Source of the DNA: CAVSMC01 sp963728935
GTDB lineage: Bacteria; Pseudomonadota; Gammaproteobacteria; Burkholderiales; Casimicrobiaceae
DNA: 64,000 nucleotides
Reading direction: 5' to 3'
Assembly: GCA_963728935.1 (NCBI GenBank)
Contig: CAVSMC010000001.1
Coordinates: forward strand, 2,728,001 to 2,792,000
This document shows, piece after piece, positions 8,485-17,413 of this stretch. Position 1 is the first letter of the stretch. Each line of letters starts with the position of its first letter. The position numbers and the translations under genes were made by a program. The notes beneath the pieces are model-generated. The model ran no database searches. It saw only the letters and a list, made by a program, of their open reading frames with translations, and was not told the DNA's origin.

Positions 8485-9684
8485 CTAACCTGCGATTCCG
8501 CGCTCGCGAAACGATGCGATCTGCGCATCGTCGAAGCCGAGCTCGCGCAGCACGAGATCGGTGTGCTCGCCCAAAGCCGGGCCGCCGCGGTCGAAGTCGC
8601 CGGGCGTTTCGCTGAGCTTCGGAACGACGCCCGGAACCGCGAGCGTGCCGTCACCGATGCGGATGCGGCGGATCATCTCGCGAGCCGCGTAGTGCGGGTC
8701 GGCGACGATGTCGGCGATCGAATAGATCTTCGAGGCCGGTACCTCGGCATCCTCCATCGCGCTCAGCACGTCGGCGGGCGAGCGCGCCGACGTCCATGCT
8801 TCGATCTCGTCGTCGAGCCATTGCTGGCGCTTCGCCCGCCCGTCGTTGTGCGCAAGCGCCGGATCGACGGCGAGGTCGTCGCGTGCCATCGCGCGTGCGA
8901 GCCGTTTGAAGATCGAATCGCCGTTCGCCGCGATCAGCACGTAGCTGCCGTCGTTGCAGCGATACGCGGAGGTGGGCGCGATGCCGGGAAGGATCGAGCC
9001 CGTGCGCTCGCGAATCGCGCCGAACGCATCGAACTCCGGCAGCATCGATTCCATGACCGAGAAGACCGATTCGTACAGCGCGACGTCGACCACCTGTCCG
9101 CGATGGCTCATCTTGCGCGCTTCGAGGGCGAGCAGCGCACCGATGACGCCGTAGAGCGCCGATAGCGTGTCGCCGATCGACACGCCCACGCGCGACGGCG
9201 GCCGATCGGGCGTGCCCGTCACGTAGCGAAGGCCGCCCATCGCCTCGCCGATGACGCCGAATCCGGGACGCTCGCGATAAGGCCCGCTTTGTCCGTAGCC
9301 CGAGATGCGCACCATGACGAGTCCGGGATTTTCCGCCGACAGCACGTCGTAACCGAGTCCCCATTGTTCCATCGTCCCCGGCCGGAAGTTCTCGACGACG
9401 ATATCGGCGCGAACCGCGAGCGCTTTGGCGATCGCTTGTCCTTCGGGTTTGCGCAGATCGAGCGCGACCGAGCGCTTGCCGCGCGACTGCACGTGCCACC
9501 ACAGCGACGTGCCGTCTTTGAGATAGCGCCATTTGCGCAGCGGGTCGCCTAGACCGGGCGGCTCGATCTTGACGACGTCGGCGCCGAATTCGGCGAGCAG
9601 CTTCGCGCAGAACGGTCCGGCGATCAGCGCGCCCAACTCGAGCACTTTGAGGCCGTTCAGCGGTTTCGATATCGTGGGGTTCAT
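8485..9684 (-). CDS. Family III CoA-transferase (CaiB/BaiF)
   Basis: A 399-residue enzyme that moves CoA between carboxylic acids. The N-terminal motif is LKVLELGALIAGPFCAKLLA, followed by FGADVVKIEPP and VVENFRPGTMEQWGLGYD. The catalytic Asp is Asp172 in VSIGDTLSALYG. The C-terminal REMIRRI and PKLSETPG segments are present. Its ATG overlaps the TGA of the TRAP large permease by four bases, so it is translated with the transporter and probably activates the imported organic acid. Confidence 0.9.
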   Translation of the reverse strand: MNPTISKPLNGLKVLELGALIAGPFCAKLLAEFGADVVKIEPPGLGDPLRKWRYLKDGTSLWWHVQSRGKRSVALDLRKPEGQAIAKALAVRADIVVENFRPGTMEQWGLGYDVLSAENPGLVMVRISGYGQSGPYRERPGFGVIGEAMGGLRYVTGTPDRPPSRVGVSIGDTLSALYGVIGALLALEARKMSHRGQVVDVALYESVFSVMESMLPEFDAFGAIRERTGSILPGIAPTSAYRCNDGSYVLIAANGDSIFKRLARAMARDDLAVDPALAHNDGRAKRQQWLDDEIEAWTSARSPADVLSAMEDAEVPASKIYSIADIVADPHYAAREMIRRIRIGDGTLAVPGVVPKLSETPGDFDRGGPALGEHTDLVLRELGFDDAQIASFRERGIAG

Positions 9685-10958
9685 CGGTGATAGACGACGT
9701 CGCGCAATCCAATCGACAGCGCCGGAACATAGGTGATGACGAGCAGGCAGCCGAGCACGACCAGCGCGAACGGCAGCAAATGCGGCACGATGCGATCGAG
9801 CGAGATCTTGGCCACCGTGCAGGCGGCGAACAGGTTCACGCCGAACGGCGGCGTGATCATGCCGAGCGCGAGGTTCACGACCATGATCGTGCCGAAATGT
9901 ACGGGATCGACGCCGAAGTGCTGCGCGACCGGCGCGAGGATCGGCGCGAGCACGATGATCGACGCCGACGTTTCGATGAACATGCCGATGACGAACAACG
10001 CCGCGTTGACGCCGAGCAAGAACAGCGCTGGCGTACGAAGCACGTCGACCAGGAACGCGCCGATCCGATCGGGCACGCCGGCGCGGGTTATCAAATACGA
10101 GAACAGTCCGGCGTTGGCGATGATGAACATGATCACCGCCGACGAGATCGCCGTCTTGCGCAATACGTGCGGCAGATCGCCGATCTTGGTTTCGCGGTAG
10201 ACGCCGACACCGACAATGAGCGCGTAGAACACGGCGACCACGGACGCTTCGGTCGGCGTGAAGATGCCGCCGTAGATGCCGCCGAGGATGATGACCGGCA
10301 TCGCGAGCGCGAACGCCGCACGTCGCGTGGCCGCGAGCAAGGGGAGCCTTCCTTCGCGGTCGCGCTTGCCGTGGCCGGTTGCGCGCGCCCACAGGATGAC
10401 GAACAGCATCAGCGCGCCGCCGATCAGGATGCCGGGTCCGAGGCCCGAAATGAACAGCTCGCCGATCGACACCTCGGCCGACACGCCGTAGAGGATCATC
10501 GGAATCGACGGCGGGACGATGACGCCGAGCTCGGCGGAGCTCGCCTGCAACGCCGCGGCGAAACTGACGGGGTAACCATGCTTGATCAGCGCCGGAATCA
10601 GGATCGCGCCGATCGCGAACGTTGTCGCCACGCTCGATCCCGAGACGGCCGCGAAGATCATGCACGTCAGCACGCAGGTCGCGGCGAGACCGCCCTGGAC
10701 GCCGCCGACGAGCGATTTCGCGAATTCGACGAGCCGCGTCGAAATGCCGCCGGACTCCATCAGATTGCCGGCGAGGATGAAGAACGGAATCGCCGCCAGC
10801 GGAAACTTGTTGATCGCGGCGAACATCTCCTTCACCACTGCAAGCAGGTTCAGGTTCGCTTGCCACGCGCCGACGAGGCTCGCGAGACCGATCGACACGG
10901 CGACCGAGATGCTGAGCGCGAAGCACAGCAACATCGTCGCGAACATCGCGCCAGGCAT
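9681..10958 (-). CDS. dctM: TRAP transporter large permease (DctM)
   Basis: A 425-residue integral membrane protein with about 12 hydrophobic segments. It has DctM-family features: FFILAGNLMESGGISTRLVEFA near residue 60, LGVIVPPSIPMILYG, IFTPTEASVVAVFYAL, and the late TPPFGVNLFAA. It forms the sodium-driven channel of a tripartite importer with the DctQ and DctP proteins encoded upstream. It lies 12 bases from the small permease gene and overlaps the CoA-transferase gene. Confidence 0.93.
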   Translation of the reverse strand: MPGAMFATMLLCFALSISVAVSIGLASLVGAWQANLNLLAVVKEMFAAINKFPLAAIPFFILAGNLMESGGISTRLVEFAKSLVGGVQGGLAATCVLTCMIFAAVSGSSVATTFAIGAILIPALIKHGYPVSFAAALQASSAELGVIVPPSIPMILYGVSAEVSIGELFISGLGPGILIGGALMLFVILWARATGHGKRDREGRLPLLAATRRAAFALAMPVIILGGIYGGIFTPTEASVVAVFYALIVGVGVYRETKIGDLPHVLRKTAISSAVIMFIIANAGLFSYLITRAGVPDRIGAFLVDVLRTPALFLLGVNAALFVIGMFIETSASIIVLAPILAPVAQHFGVDPVHFGTIMVVNLALGMITPPFGVNLFAACTVAKISLDRIVPHLLPFALVVLGCLLVITYVPALSIGLRDVVYHR

Positions 10959-10970
10959 CGCGGCTTTCCG

Positions 10971-11486
10971 CTATTGCGCCGTCTCGAGCTCGCGATGGCG
11001 CGGCTCGAGCAGGGCGCCGACGATGGCGAGCACACTGAACAGCGCGCCGACCGGCACCGCGAGATACGGCCCCATCATCGAGAACGATTCGAGGCCGCTG
11101 ATCGTCTGGAAGCGCGCTCGCCATGCGTAGTCGATTCCGTAGCCGATCAGCACGCCGACCAGCACGAGCGCCGCGAGCGCGATCAGCGCATCGAGCACGC
11201 GCTTCGTCTTGCGGCCGCCCTTGCGATAGGCGACGTCGACCGATACCATCGCACCCTCGCGGAACGCGCAAGGAATCGCGAGGAACACCATCCAGATCAG
11301 CGTGAAACGGATCAGCACCTCCGACCATTCCGCAGGTTGCTGGAAGACGAAACGCGCAAGAATCTGATACAGGCCGAGACAGGCCGCAGCGACGAGCATT
11401 GCGCAAGCACCCGCGAGCGCCGCGCGCGTCGTCCACCGCTCCAACGCGAGGAAGCGCGCGCGCAGCGCAGACGAAATCGGCGGCAT
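10971..11486 (-). CDS. dctQ: TRAP transporter small permease (DctQ)
   Basis: About 171 residues with four hydrophobic segments, including CAMLVAAACLGLYQILARFVF and the conserved WSEVLIRFTLIWMVFLAIP of DctQ. It pairs with the large permease. The start is uncertain: ATG at 11486 is used, but GTG at 11504, only 4 bases past the dctP stop, is equally in frame and would add six residues. Neither has a clear ribosome site. Gene order P-Q-M on this strand is canonical. Confidence 0.85.
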   Translation of the reverse strand: MPPISSALRARFLALERWTTRAALAGACAMLVAAACLGLYQILARFVFQQPAEWSEVLIRFTLIWMVFLAIPCAFREGAMVSVDVAYRKGGRKTKRVLDALIALAALVLVGVLIGYGIDYAWRARFQTISGLESFSMMGPYLAVPVGALFSVLAIVGALLEPRHRELETAQ

Positions 11487-11508
11487 CGGCCGCTCGCGCG
11501 TCACGCGC

Positions 11509-12489
11509 TCACTTGTAGTTGCGGATGCGGTCGATGTTGTCCTGCCCGAAGCGCTTGCCGAACTCCGCGTAGGTCGGGGCAAGCGTCGACTGGAACTTCG
11601 CCTTGTCGATGTTCTCGACGATCGTCATCCCCTTGCTGCGCAGGTCGGCGACCGCCTTGCGCTCGTCGTCGTCGATGCGCGCGCGATTGACCTTGACCGC
11701 TTCCTTCGCCGCATCGCCGAACGCCTGCTTGTCGGCGGCGGAAAGCCCGTCCCACAGCGGCTTGTTCATCAGGATGAGCGCCGGCGAATAGACATGGCCG
11801 GTCATCGTCATGTACTTCTGCACCTGGTCGAGCTTCGCCGACGTGATCACCGAGACCGGATTCTCCTGGCCGTCGACGGTGCCTTGCTGAAGCGCGGTGA
11901 ACACCTCGGTGAACGCCATCGGCGTCGGGATGATGCCGAATGCCTTGTACGCCTGGATGTGCACCGGGTTCTCCATCGTGCGCATCTTGAGGCCCTTGAG
12001 ATCGTCGGGGGTATTCACCGGCCGCTTGCTGTTGGTCATGTGGCGAAAGCCGTTCTCGCCCCATGCAAGCGCCTGAATGCCTTTCGAGGGGAACTTGGCG
12101 AGCAGATCCCGGCCGATCGGACCGTCGAGCACGGCGCGTGCGTGCGCGTAATCGCGAAACAGGAACGGGATGTCGAGGATCGCGACTTCGGGCACGAAGT
12201 TCGGCACCGGACCGGTCGACGTCATCGTCAAGTCGAGCGTCCCGAGCTGGATCGCCTCGATCGACTCGCGCTCGGCGCCGAGCGCGCCGGAGTAGAAGTT
12301 CTGCACCTTGTAGCGGCCGCCGGTGCGAGCCTCGACTTCACGCGCGAACGTGTCGATCGCAACGCCGTAGTGCGAGTTCTGGCTGAGCGAGATGTTCATC
12401 TTGAGCGTCGTCTGCGCGATCGCAGGGGTGAATGCGATCAGCGCGAGGATGGCGCCGGCGGCGGCGACGAATGGGCGGCAAGTCCGCAT
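11509..12489 (-). CDS. dctP: TRAP transporter solute-binding protein (DctP)
   Basis: A 326-residue periplasmic binding protein with a signal peptide cleaved near PAIAQTTL. DctP hallmarks are GALGAERESIEAIQLGTLDL, the ligand-contact region around KGLKMRTMENP, and the motif FTEVFTALQQGTVDGQENP. The Arg in LKMRTM normally pairs with a substrate carboxylate, so the ligand is probably an organic acid. It is the first gene of the operon with two permease genes and a CoA-transferase gene. The promoter side faces the glc operon. Confidence 0.92.
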   Translation of the reverse strand: MRTCRPFVAAAGAILALIAFTPAIAQTTLKMNISLSQNSHYGVAIDTFAREVEARTGGRYKVQNFYSGALGAERESIEAIQLGTLDLTMTSTGPVPNFVPEVAILDIPFLFRDYAHARAVLDGPIGRDLLAKFPSKGIQALAWGENGFRHMTNSKRPVNTPDDLKGLKMRTMENPVHIQAYKAFGIIPTPMAFTEVFTALQQGTVDGQENPVSVITSAKLDQVQKYMTMTGHVYSPALILMNKPLWDGLSAADKQAFGDAAKEAVKVNRARIDDDERKAVADLRSKGMTIVENIDKAKFQSTLAPTYAEFGKRFGQDNIDRIRNYK

Positions 12490-12569
12490 GACGTTCTCCA
12501 GTAAGCGATGCCCGCGGCGCGCGGGCTCGCGTCGCGGAAGCGGCGGATTCTAGCCGAGTATGCGGTCGG

Positions 12570-12602
12570 ACTCGATACTTGCCCGGCTTGCAAGTATCGA
12601 GT
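12570..12602. repeat. 13-bp inverted repeat upstream of glcD
   Basis: ACTCGATACTTGC and GCAAGTATCGAGT are exact reverse complements around a 7-base loop. On the minus strand the flank reads TAGGGTAGCACTCGA, matching 12 of 15 bases of the 1324 palindrome arm. It sits directly over the -35 region of the putative glc promoter, so it could be either a REP-like element or an operator. Confidence 0.7.
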
Positions 12603-12624
12603 GCTACCCTATAGTCCTTATAAT
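12596..12624 (+). promoter_or_regulatory. Putative glc operon promoter
   Basis: A perfect TATAAT lies at 12619-12624, 56 bases before the glcD ATG. The matching -35 region (TATCGA-like) is weak and overlaps the right arm of the inverted repeat, so an activator or repressor may control it. Confidence 0.4.
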
Positions 12625-12680
12625 GGATGTTTCCAGCGGCGAGGCGACGCACCGAGCCGCGGCAGGGTTTTCCGGCCACG

Positions 12681-14135
12681 ATGCTCGACCCCATCGTCTA
12701 CAACCAGCTCGCCGCGATCGTGCCGCGGTCGGCGGTGCTCGCGACCGACGAGGAGACGCGGCCTTACGAGTGCGACGGCCTCACGCTCTATCGCGAGCGG
12801 CCGGCCGCCGTCGTGCTGCCGGACACCGAGGCGCAGGTGGCCGCGGTACTGACGCTTTGTCAGGCTGCGCGAATTCCCGTGGTCGCGCGAGGCGCCGGAA
12901 CAGGACTGTCCGGCGGCGCTATGCCCAACAAGCGCGGCATCTTGTTGTCGCTCGCGAAATTCAAGCGCATCCTCGCTGTCGACCCCGTCGCGCGGACCGC
13001 GGTCGTGCAACCGGGTGTTCGCAATCTCGCGATCAGCGAAGCCGCTGCGCCGTACGGACTGTATTTCGCGCCCGATCCGAGCTCGCAGATCGCGTGCACG
13101 ATCGGCGGCAACGTCGCCGAGAATGCCGGCGGCGTCCATTGCCTCAAGTACGGTCTCACCGTACACAACGTCTATCGCGTGCGCGCCGTGCTGATAAGCG
13201 GCGAGATCGTCGAGTTCGGCGGCGATTCGCTCGACTCCGCCGGCTATGACCTGCTAGCCCTGATTCACGGCTCGGAGGGGTTGCTCGCCGTCATTACCGA
13301 AATCACCGTCAAGCTCACCCCGAAGCCGCAGTTCGCGCAAGTCGCGCTTGCCGCGTTCGACGATGTGGCGAAAGCGGGCGCCGGCGTGGGGGCCGTGATC
13401 GGTGCCGGCATCGTTCCGGCTGGTCTCGAGATGATGGACCAGGCGGCCACCCGCGCCGTCGAAGATTACGTGCATGCCGGCTATCCGCTCGATGCGAAGA
13501 CGGTGATGCTGGTCGAGACCGACGGCACGCCGGAAGAAGTCGCCGCCGAAATGGCCGACATCAAGCGCGTGCTCGCAGGTGCCGGCGCGACATCGATCCG
13601 CGTATCGAAGGACGAGGCGCAACGCCTGCTCTTCTGGTCGGGGCGCAAGTCCGCGTTTCCCGCGGTCGGCCGCATCACGCCCGACTATATTTGCATGGAC
13701 GGAACCATTCCGCGTCGAGCCTTGCCCGATGTGCTGGTGCGGGTCGGCGAGCTGTCGAAGAAGTTCGGGCTGCGCTGCGCGAACGTGTTCCACGCCGGCG
13801 ACGGCAACCTTCATCCGTTGATCCTGTTCGATGCGAACGTCGCCGACGAGGCGAAGCGCGCGGAAGCGTTCGGCGCGGAAATACTGGAGCTGTGCATCGA
13901 CGTCGGCGGCACGATCACCGGCGAGCATGGCGTCGGAGTGGAGAAGCTTCGCGCGATGTGCGTGCAGTTCCGTCCCGGCGAGCTCGAGCATTTTCTCGCG
14001 ATCAAGTCGGCGTTCGATCCGCACGGCATGCTGAATCCGGGCAAGGCGGTGCCGACGCTGTCGCGCTGCGCCGAGTTCGGCAAGATGCACGTCCATCGCG
14101 GCGAGCTCGCGCATCCCGAGCTGCCGCGCTTCTGA
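12681..14135 (+). CDS. glcD: Glycolate oxidase subunit GlcD (FAD-linked)
   Basis: The 484-residue flavoprotein oxidises glycolate to glyoxylate together with GlcE and GlcF. The PCMH-type FAD domain shows VARGAGTGLSGGAMP, PDPSSQIACTIGGNVAENAGG and the LKYGLTVHNV segment. The C-terminal cap has NVFHAGDGNLHPLILFD and TITGEHGVGVEKL, typical of GlcD/D-lactate dehydrogenases. The start at 12681 matches other GlcD N-termini (MLDPIVYNQL); an upstream ATG at 12627 is less likely. It is the first gene of the glc cluster. No GlcC-type regulator gene is adjacent. Confidence 0.93.
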   Translation: MLDPIVYNQLAAIVPRSAVLATDEETRPYECDGLTLYRERPAAVVLPDTEAQVAAVLTLCQAARIPVVARGAGTGLSGGAMPNKRGILLSLAKFKRILAVDPVARTAVVQPGVRNLAISEAAAPYGLYFAPDPSSQIACTIGGNVAENAGGVHCLKYGLTVHNVYRVRAVLISGEIVEFGGDSLDSAGYDLLALIHGSEGLLAVITEITVKLTPKPQFAQVALAAFDDVAKAGAGVGAVIGAGIVPAGLEMMDQAATRAVEDYVHAGYPLDAKTVMLVETDGTPEEVAAEMADIKRVLAGAGATSIRVSKDEAQRLLFWSGRKSAFPAVGRITPDYICMDGTIPRRALPDVLVRVGELSKKFGLRCANVFHAGDGNLHPLILFDANVADEAKRAEAFGAEILELCIDVGGTITGEHGVGVEKLRAMCVQFRPGELEHFLAIKSAFDPHGMLNPGKAVPTLSRCAEFGKMHVHRGELAHPELPRF

Positions 14136-14149
14136 CAAGCGGATCTGCA

Positions 14150-15586
14150 ATGCAAGCGATCAACGATATTCGCGCTCGCCCGGACGCCGCCACGATCAGC
14201 CGGTTGACCGGCGAGCTCGCACAGCGGTACGGCGAGCGCGCCATCACGAGCGATGCGATTCGCGATCAGCACAGCCACGGCGAGGGTATGGCCGACGCGG
14301 CACAGCCCGACGTGGTCGTGTTTCCGCACACCAACGAGGAGGTCGCGGCGATCGTCGGTCTTTGCGATGCGGCCCGCGTGCCCGTGATCGCGTTCGGCGT
14401 CGGCACGTCGCTCGAGGGCCATGTCGCCGCGCTCTACGGCGGCGTCTGTCTCGATCTTTCGCAGATGAATCGCGTGCTCGAAGTCAACGTGGAGGACCTC
14501 GACTGCCGCGTGCAGGCGGGCGTCACGCGCGAGCAACTCAACGCGGAATTGAAGGGCACCGGCCTGTTCTTCCCGATCGATCCCGGCGCGGACGCGACGA
14601 TCGGCGGCATGGCGGCGACGCGCGCATCGGGAACGAACGCGGTGCGCTACGGCACGATGCGCGAGAACGTGCTCGGTCTCACGGTCGTCACGCCCGGTGG
14701 CCGGCTGGTGAAGACTGGCGGGCGCGCCCGCAAGTCGAGCGCGGGCTACGATCTGACGCGCCTCTACATTGGCGCGGAAGGCACGCTCGGCATCATCACC
14801 GAGGTCCAACTGCGCCTCTACGGCGTGCCCGAAGCGATTGCCGCGGCCGTCTGCCAGTTTTCCGATCTCGCGAGCGCGGTCAACACGGTGATCCTGGCGA
14901 TGCAGCACGGCATACCCGTTGCGCGCATCGAGCTGCTCGACGATGTGCAGATGCGCGCCTGCATCCGCTACTCGAAGCTCGAGGGCTTCGCCGAGAAGCC
15001 GACGCTCTTTTTCGAGTTTCACGGCAGCCAGGCGGGCGTCGCCGAGCAGACCGAAACGATGCAGGCGATCACCGCCGAGCACGGCGGCAGCGCGTTCGAA
15101 TGGGCGACCAAGCCGGAAGATCGTTCGCGGCTGTGGAAGGCGCGGCACAACGCATACTACGCGGCGATGGCGTTGCAGCCGGGCACGCAAGGTTTCGCAA
15201 CCGACGCGTGCGTGCCGATCTCGCGGCTTGCCGATTGCGTGCTCGAGACGAAAGCCGACGTCGAGGCGAGCGGTCTGCTCGCGCCGATCGTCGGCCACGT
15301 CGGCGACGGCAACTTCCATCTCGTCGTGCTGTTCGATCCGAACGATCCGGCGCAGCGCGCGAGGGCCGAAGATCTCGCGAAGCGCGTGAGCCTGCGCGCG
15401 ATCGCGATGGGCGGCACGTGCACCGGCGAGCACGGCATCGGCATGCACAAGCTCGATGCGCTCGCGATCGAAGCAGGCGAGTCGGTCGATCTGATGCGTG
15501 CGATCAAGCGCGCGCTCGATCCGCACGACATCATGAATCCAGGCAAGACGGTTCCTTCCAGGCAACAGGTAAGCGGGAACAGGTAG
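14150..15586 (+). CDS. FAD-linked oxidase, D-lactate dehydrogenase (cytochrome)-like
   Basis: A 478-residue relative of GlcD and yeast Dld1. It shows FGVGTSLEGHVAALYGGV, PIDPGADATIGGMAATRASGT, GYDLTRLYIGAEGTLGIITE, VGHVGDGNFHLVVLFD and GGTCTGEHGIGMHKL. Family members oxidise D-2-hydroxyacids and feed electrons to the respiratory chain. It starts 14 bases after glcD, so the cluster encodes two FAD oxidases. The last codons and the TAG stop fall inside a REP-like repeat (15579-15607), which gives the unusual tail VSGNR. Confidence 0.88.
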   Translation: MQAINDIRARPDAATISRLTGELAQRYGERAITSDAIRDQHSHGEGMADAAQPDVVVFPHTNEEVAAIVGLCDAARVPVIAFGVGTSLEGHVAALYGGVCLDLSQMNRVLEVNVEDLDCRVQAGVTREQLNAELKGTGLFFPIDPGADATIGGMAATRASGTNAVRYGTMRENVLGLTVVTPGGRLVKTGGRARKSSAGYDLTRLYIGAEGTLGIITEVQLRLYGVPEAIAAAVCQFSDLASAVNTVILAMQHGIPVARIELLDDVQMRACIRYSKLEGFAEKPTLFFEFHGSQAGVAEQTETMQAITAEHGGSAFEWATKPEDRSRLWKARHNAYYAAMALQPGTQGFATDACVPISRLADCVLETKADVEASGLLAPIVGHVGDGNFHLVVLFDPNDPAQRARAEDLAKRVSLRAIAMGGTCTGEHGIGMHKLDALAIEAGESVDLMRAIKRALDPHDIMNPGKTVPSRQQVSGNR

Positions 15587-15607
15587 CAAGCTCCGACCTG
15601 TGCTACC
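15579..15607. repeat. Small inverted repeat overlapping a stop codon
   Basis: GGTAGCA (15582-15588) pairs with TGCTACC (15601-15607), and ACAGGT (15579-15584) can pair alternatively with ACCTGT (15596-15601). The TAG of the FAD oxidase lies in the left arm. It probably belongs to the same REP-like group as the element near 12570. Confidence 0.5.
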
Positions 15608-15632
15608 CGGTCTGCGAAACCCGACCTCCGAC

Positions 15633-16313
15633 ATGTACAAACTCTACATCGGCAACAAGAACTACTCGTCGTGGTCGCTTCGCGGCTGGCTCGCGGTCAA
15701 GCTCTCGGGTGCGCCGTTCGAGGAGGCGATGGTCGAGCTCACCGGCACGCACAATCCGGAGAACCGCCGCTTTTCGCCGTCGGCGAGCGTGCCGACGCTC
15801 TATGACGGCGAGCTCGTCGTCTGGGACTCGATCGCCATCGCCGAGTATCTCGCCGAGCGCCATCCCGGCATGTGGCCGGCCGATCCGTTCGCGCGCGCGT
15901 GGTCGCGATCGGTGTGCGCCGAGATGCATTCGGGCTTCTCGGCGCTGCGCAACGAGATGACGATGTGCATACGCGAGCGCGTCGACGTCCGCCCGTGGTC
16001 GAACGATCTCGCCGCGGACATCGACCGCGTCGTCGAGATCTGGAGCGAAGGACGCCATCGTTTCGGGCGCGGCGGTCCTTATCTTTGCGGCGCGTTCACG
16101 CTCGCCGATGCGTTCTACGCGCCGGTCGCGTTTCGGTTCCGGACGTACGGCGTCGCGCCTCTCGGCGCTGCCGCCGACTATCTCGCCGCTCTGCTCGCGC
16201 ATCCGCTGCTCCGCGAATGGGAACGGGGGGCGCTTGCGGAAAGGGCGATCGTCGAGCTCGACGAGCCGCGCATTGTCTATCGCGACAAGCTCGTCGCACT
16301 GGGGCGGCTGTAG
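15633..16313 (+). CDS. Glutathione S-transferase family protein
   Basis: A 226-residue protein. The N-terminal thioredoxin-like domain starts MYKLYIGNKNYSSWSLRGW, where the Ser pair in NYSSWS is the usual glutathione-activating site of this bacterial subgroup. SASVPTLYDGELVVWDSIAI follows, then a helical C-terminal domain with FTLADAFYAPVAFRF. It probably conjugates or reduces small electrophiles. The earlier ATG at 15600 is discounted because homologous N-termini begin at MYKLY. It interrupts the glc genes without changing strand. Confidence 0.85.
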   Translation: MYKLYIGNKNYSSWSLRGWLAVKLSGAPFEEAMVELTGTHNPENRRFSPSASVPTLYDGELVVWDSIAIAEYLAERHPGMWPADPFARAWSRSVCAEMHSGFSALRNEMTMCIRERVDVRPWSNDLAADIDRVVEIWSEGRHRFGRGGPYLCGAFTLADAFYAPVAFRFRTYGVAPLGAAADYLAALLAHPLLREWERGALAERAIVELDEPRIVYRDKLVALGRL

Positions 16314-16327
16314 CGGAACGTGCGCCG

Positions 16328-17407
16328 ATGCGGGATTCGCCGATCGAGCATTGGCAGGAGCGCATCCGCAAGGCGGCGGCTGCGCGCGCACCGCTTCGAC
16401 TGCGCGGCGGCGGTACGAAGGATTTCTACGGACAGGCGCTTTCCGGTGACGTGCTCGACACCGCGGCGTACGCCGGCATCGTCACGTACGATCCGGCCGA
16501 GCTCGTGGCCACCGCGCGCGCCGGCACGCCGCTCGTCGAGCTCGAGGACGCGATGCGCGACGTCGGACAGATGCTCGCGTTCGAGCCGCCGCATTTCGGC
16601 GCCGGCGCGACGCTCGGCGGCTGCATCGCCGCCGGACTTTCCGGACCGCGCCGACCGTTCGGCGGCAGCGTGCGCGATGTCGTTCTCGGCGTGCGCATCC
16701 TCGACGGCAAAGGCGACGATCTTTCGTTCGGCGGGCGCGTGATGAAGAACGTCGCCGGCTTCGACGTCGCGCGGTTGATGACGGGCGCGCTTGGCACGCT
16801 CGGTCTACTGCTCGAGGTTTCGATCAAGTGCGCGCCGCGGCCGAGGATCGAGTCGACGCGCCTGTTCGATTGTTCGGCCGACGAAGCGATTCGCTGGACC
16901 AACGACTGGAGCGGCAAGCCGCTGCCGCTGTCGGCGACGTTCTATCACGGCGGCAAGCTCGCGATTCGGCTGTCGGGCGCAGCGCCGGCCGTCGAAGCGG
17001 CAGAACGCAAGCTCGGCGGCGTCACGCTCGCGGACGGCGCCGCGTTCTGGGACGGCGTGCGTGAACAGACGCATCGTTCCTTTGCGCTCTCGGTTGCAGG
17101 CCAATCGGCGCTGTGGCGATTGTCGGTCAAATCGAGCGCGGCGTACGCGGATCTCGGCGGCGACCAGATGATCGAATGGGGCGGCGCGTTGCGCTGGCTC
17201 GTTGCCGGCGACAGGACCGAGCCTGCGCGCGTGCGCGCGTGGGCGCAGGCGAACGGCGGCCACGCGACGCTCTTCCGGGCGGAGGACAAGGCGGCAGGCG
17301 CGTTTCATCCGCTTTCCGAAACGATGTCGGCGTTACATGCGCGGCTGAAAAAGACGTTCGACCCGGCGGGGGTTTTCAATCCCGGTCGTCTCTATCCGAC
17401 GTTGTAG
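16328..17407 (+). CDS. glcE: Glycolate oxidase subunit GlcE
   Basis: A 359-residue protein with an FAD-binding PCMH domain (RLRGGGTKDFYG, AFEPPHFGAGATLGGCIAAGLSGPRRPFGGSVRD) and the conserved GRVMKNVAGFDVARLMTGALGT. The C-terminus ends LKKTFDPAGVFNPGRLYPTL. GlcE is shorter than GlcD and has no substrate cap, and is required for glycolate oxidase activity. It is 14 bases downstream of the GST gene and 6 bases upstream of glcF. Confidence 0.93.
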   Translation: MRDSPIEHWQERIRKAAAARAPLRLRGGGTKDFYGQALSGDVLDTAAYAGIVTYDPAELVATARAGTPLVELEDAMRDVGQMLAFEPPHFGAGATLGGCIAAGLSGPRRPFGGSVRDVVLGVRILDGKGDDLSFGGRVMKNVAGFDVARLMTGALGTLGLLLEVSIKCAPRPRIESTRLFDCSADEAIRWTNDWSGKPLPLSATFYHGGKLAIRLSGAAPAVEAAERKLGGVTLADGAAFWDGVREQTHRSFALSVAGQSALWRLSVKSSAAYADLGGDQMIEWGGALRWLVAGDRTEPARVRAWAQANGGHATLFRAEDKAAGAFHPLSETMSALHARLKKTFDPAGVFNPGRLYPTL

Positions 17408-17413
17408 GCGTTC

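Noticed and set aside
9685..11436. N-terminal 580 codons of a 983-codon minus-strand frame ending in the CoA-transferase
   Set aside because: The upstream part is out of frame with, and overlaps, the dctM and dctQ genes; only the last 399 codons form the CoA-transferase.
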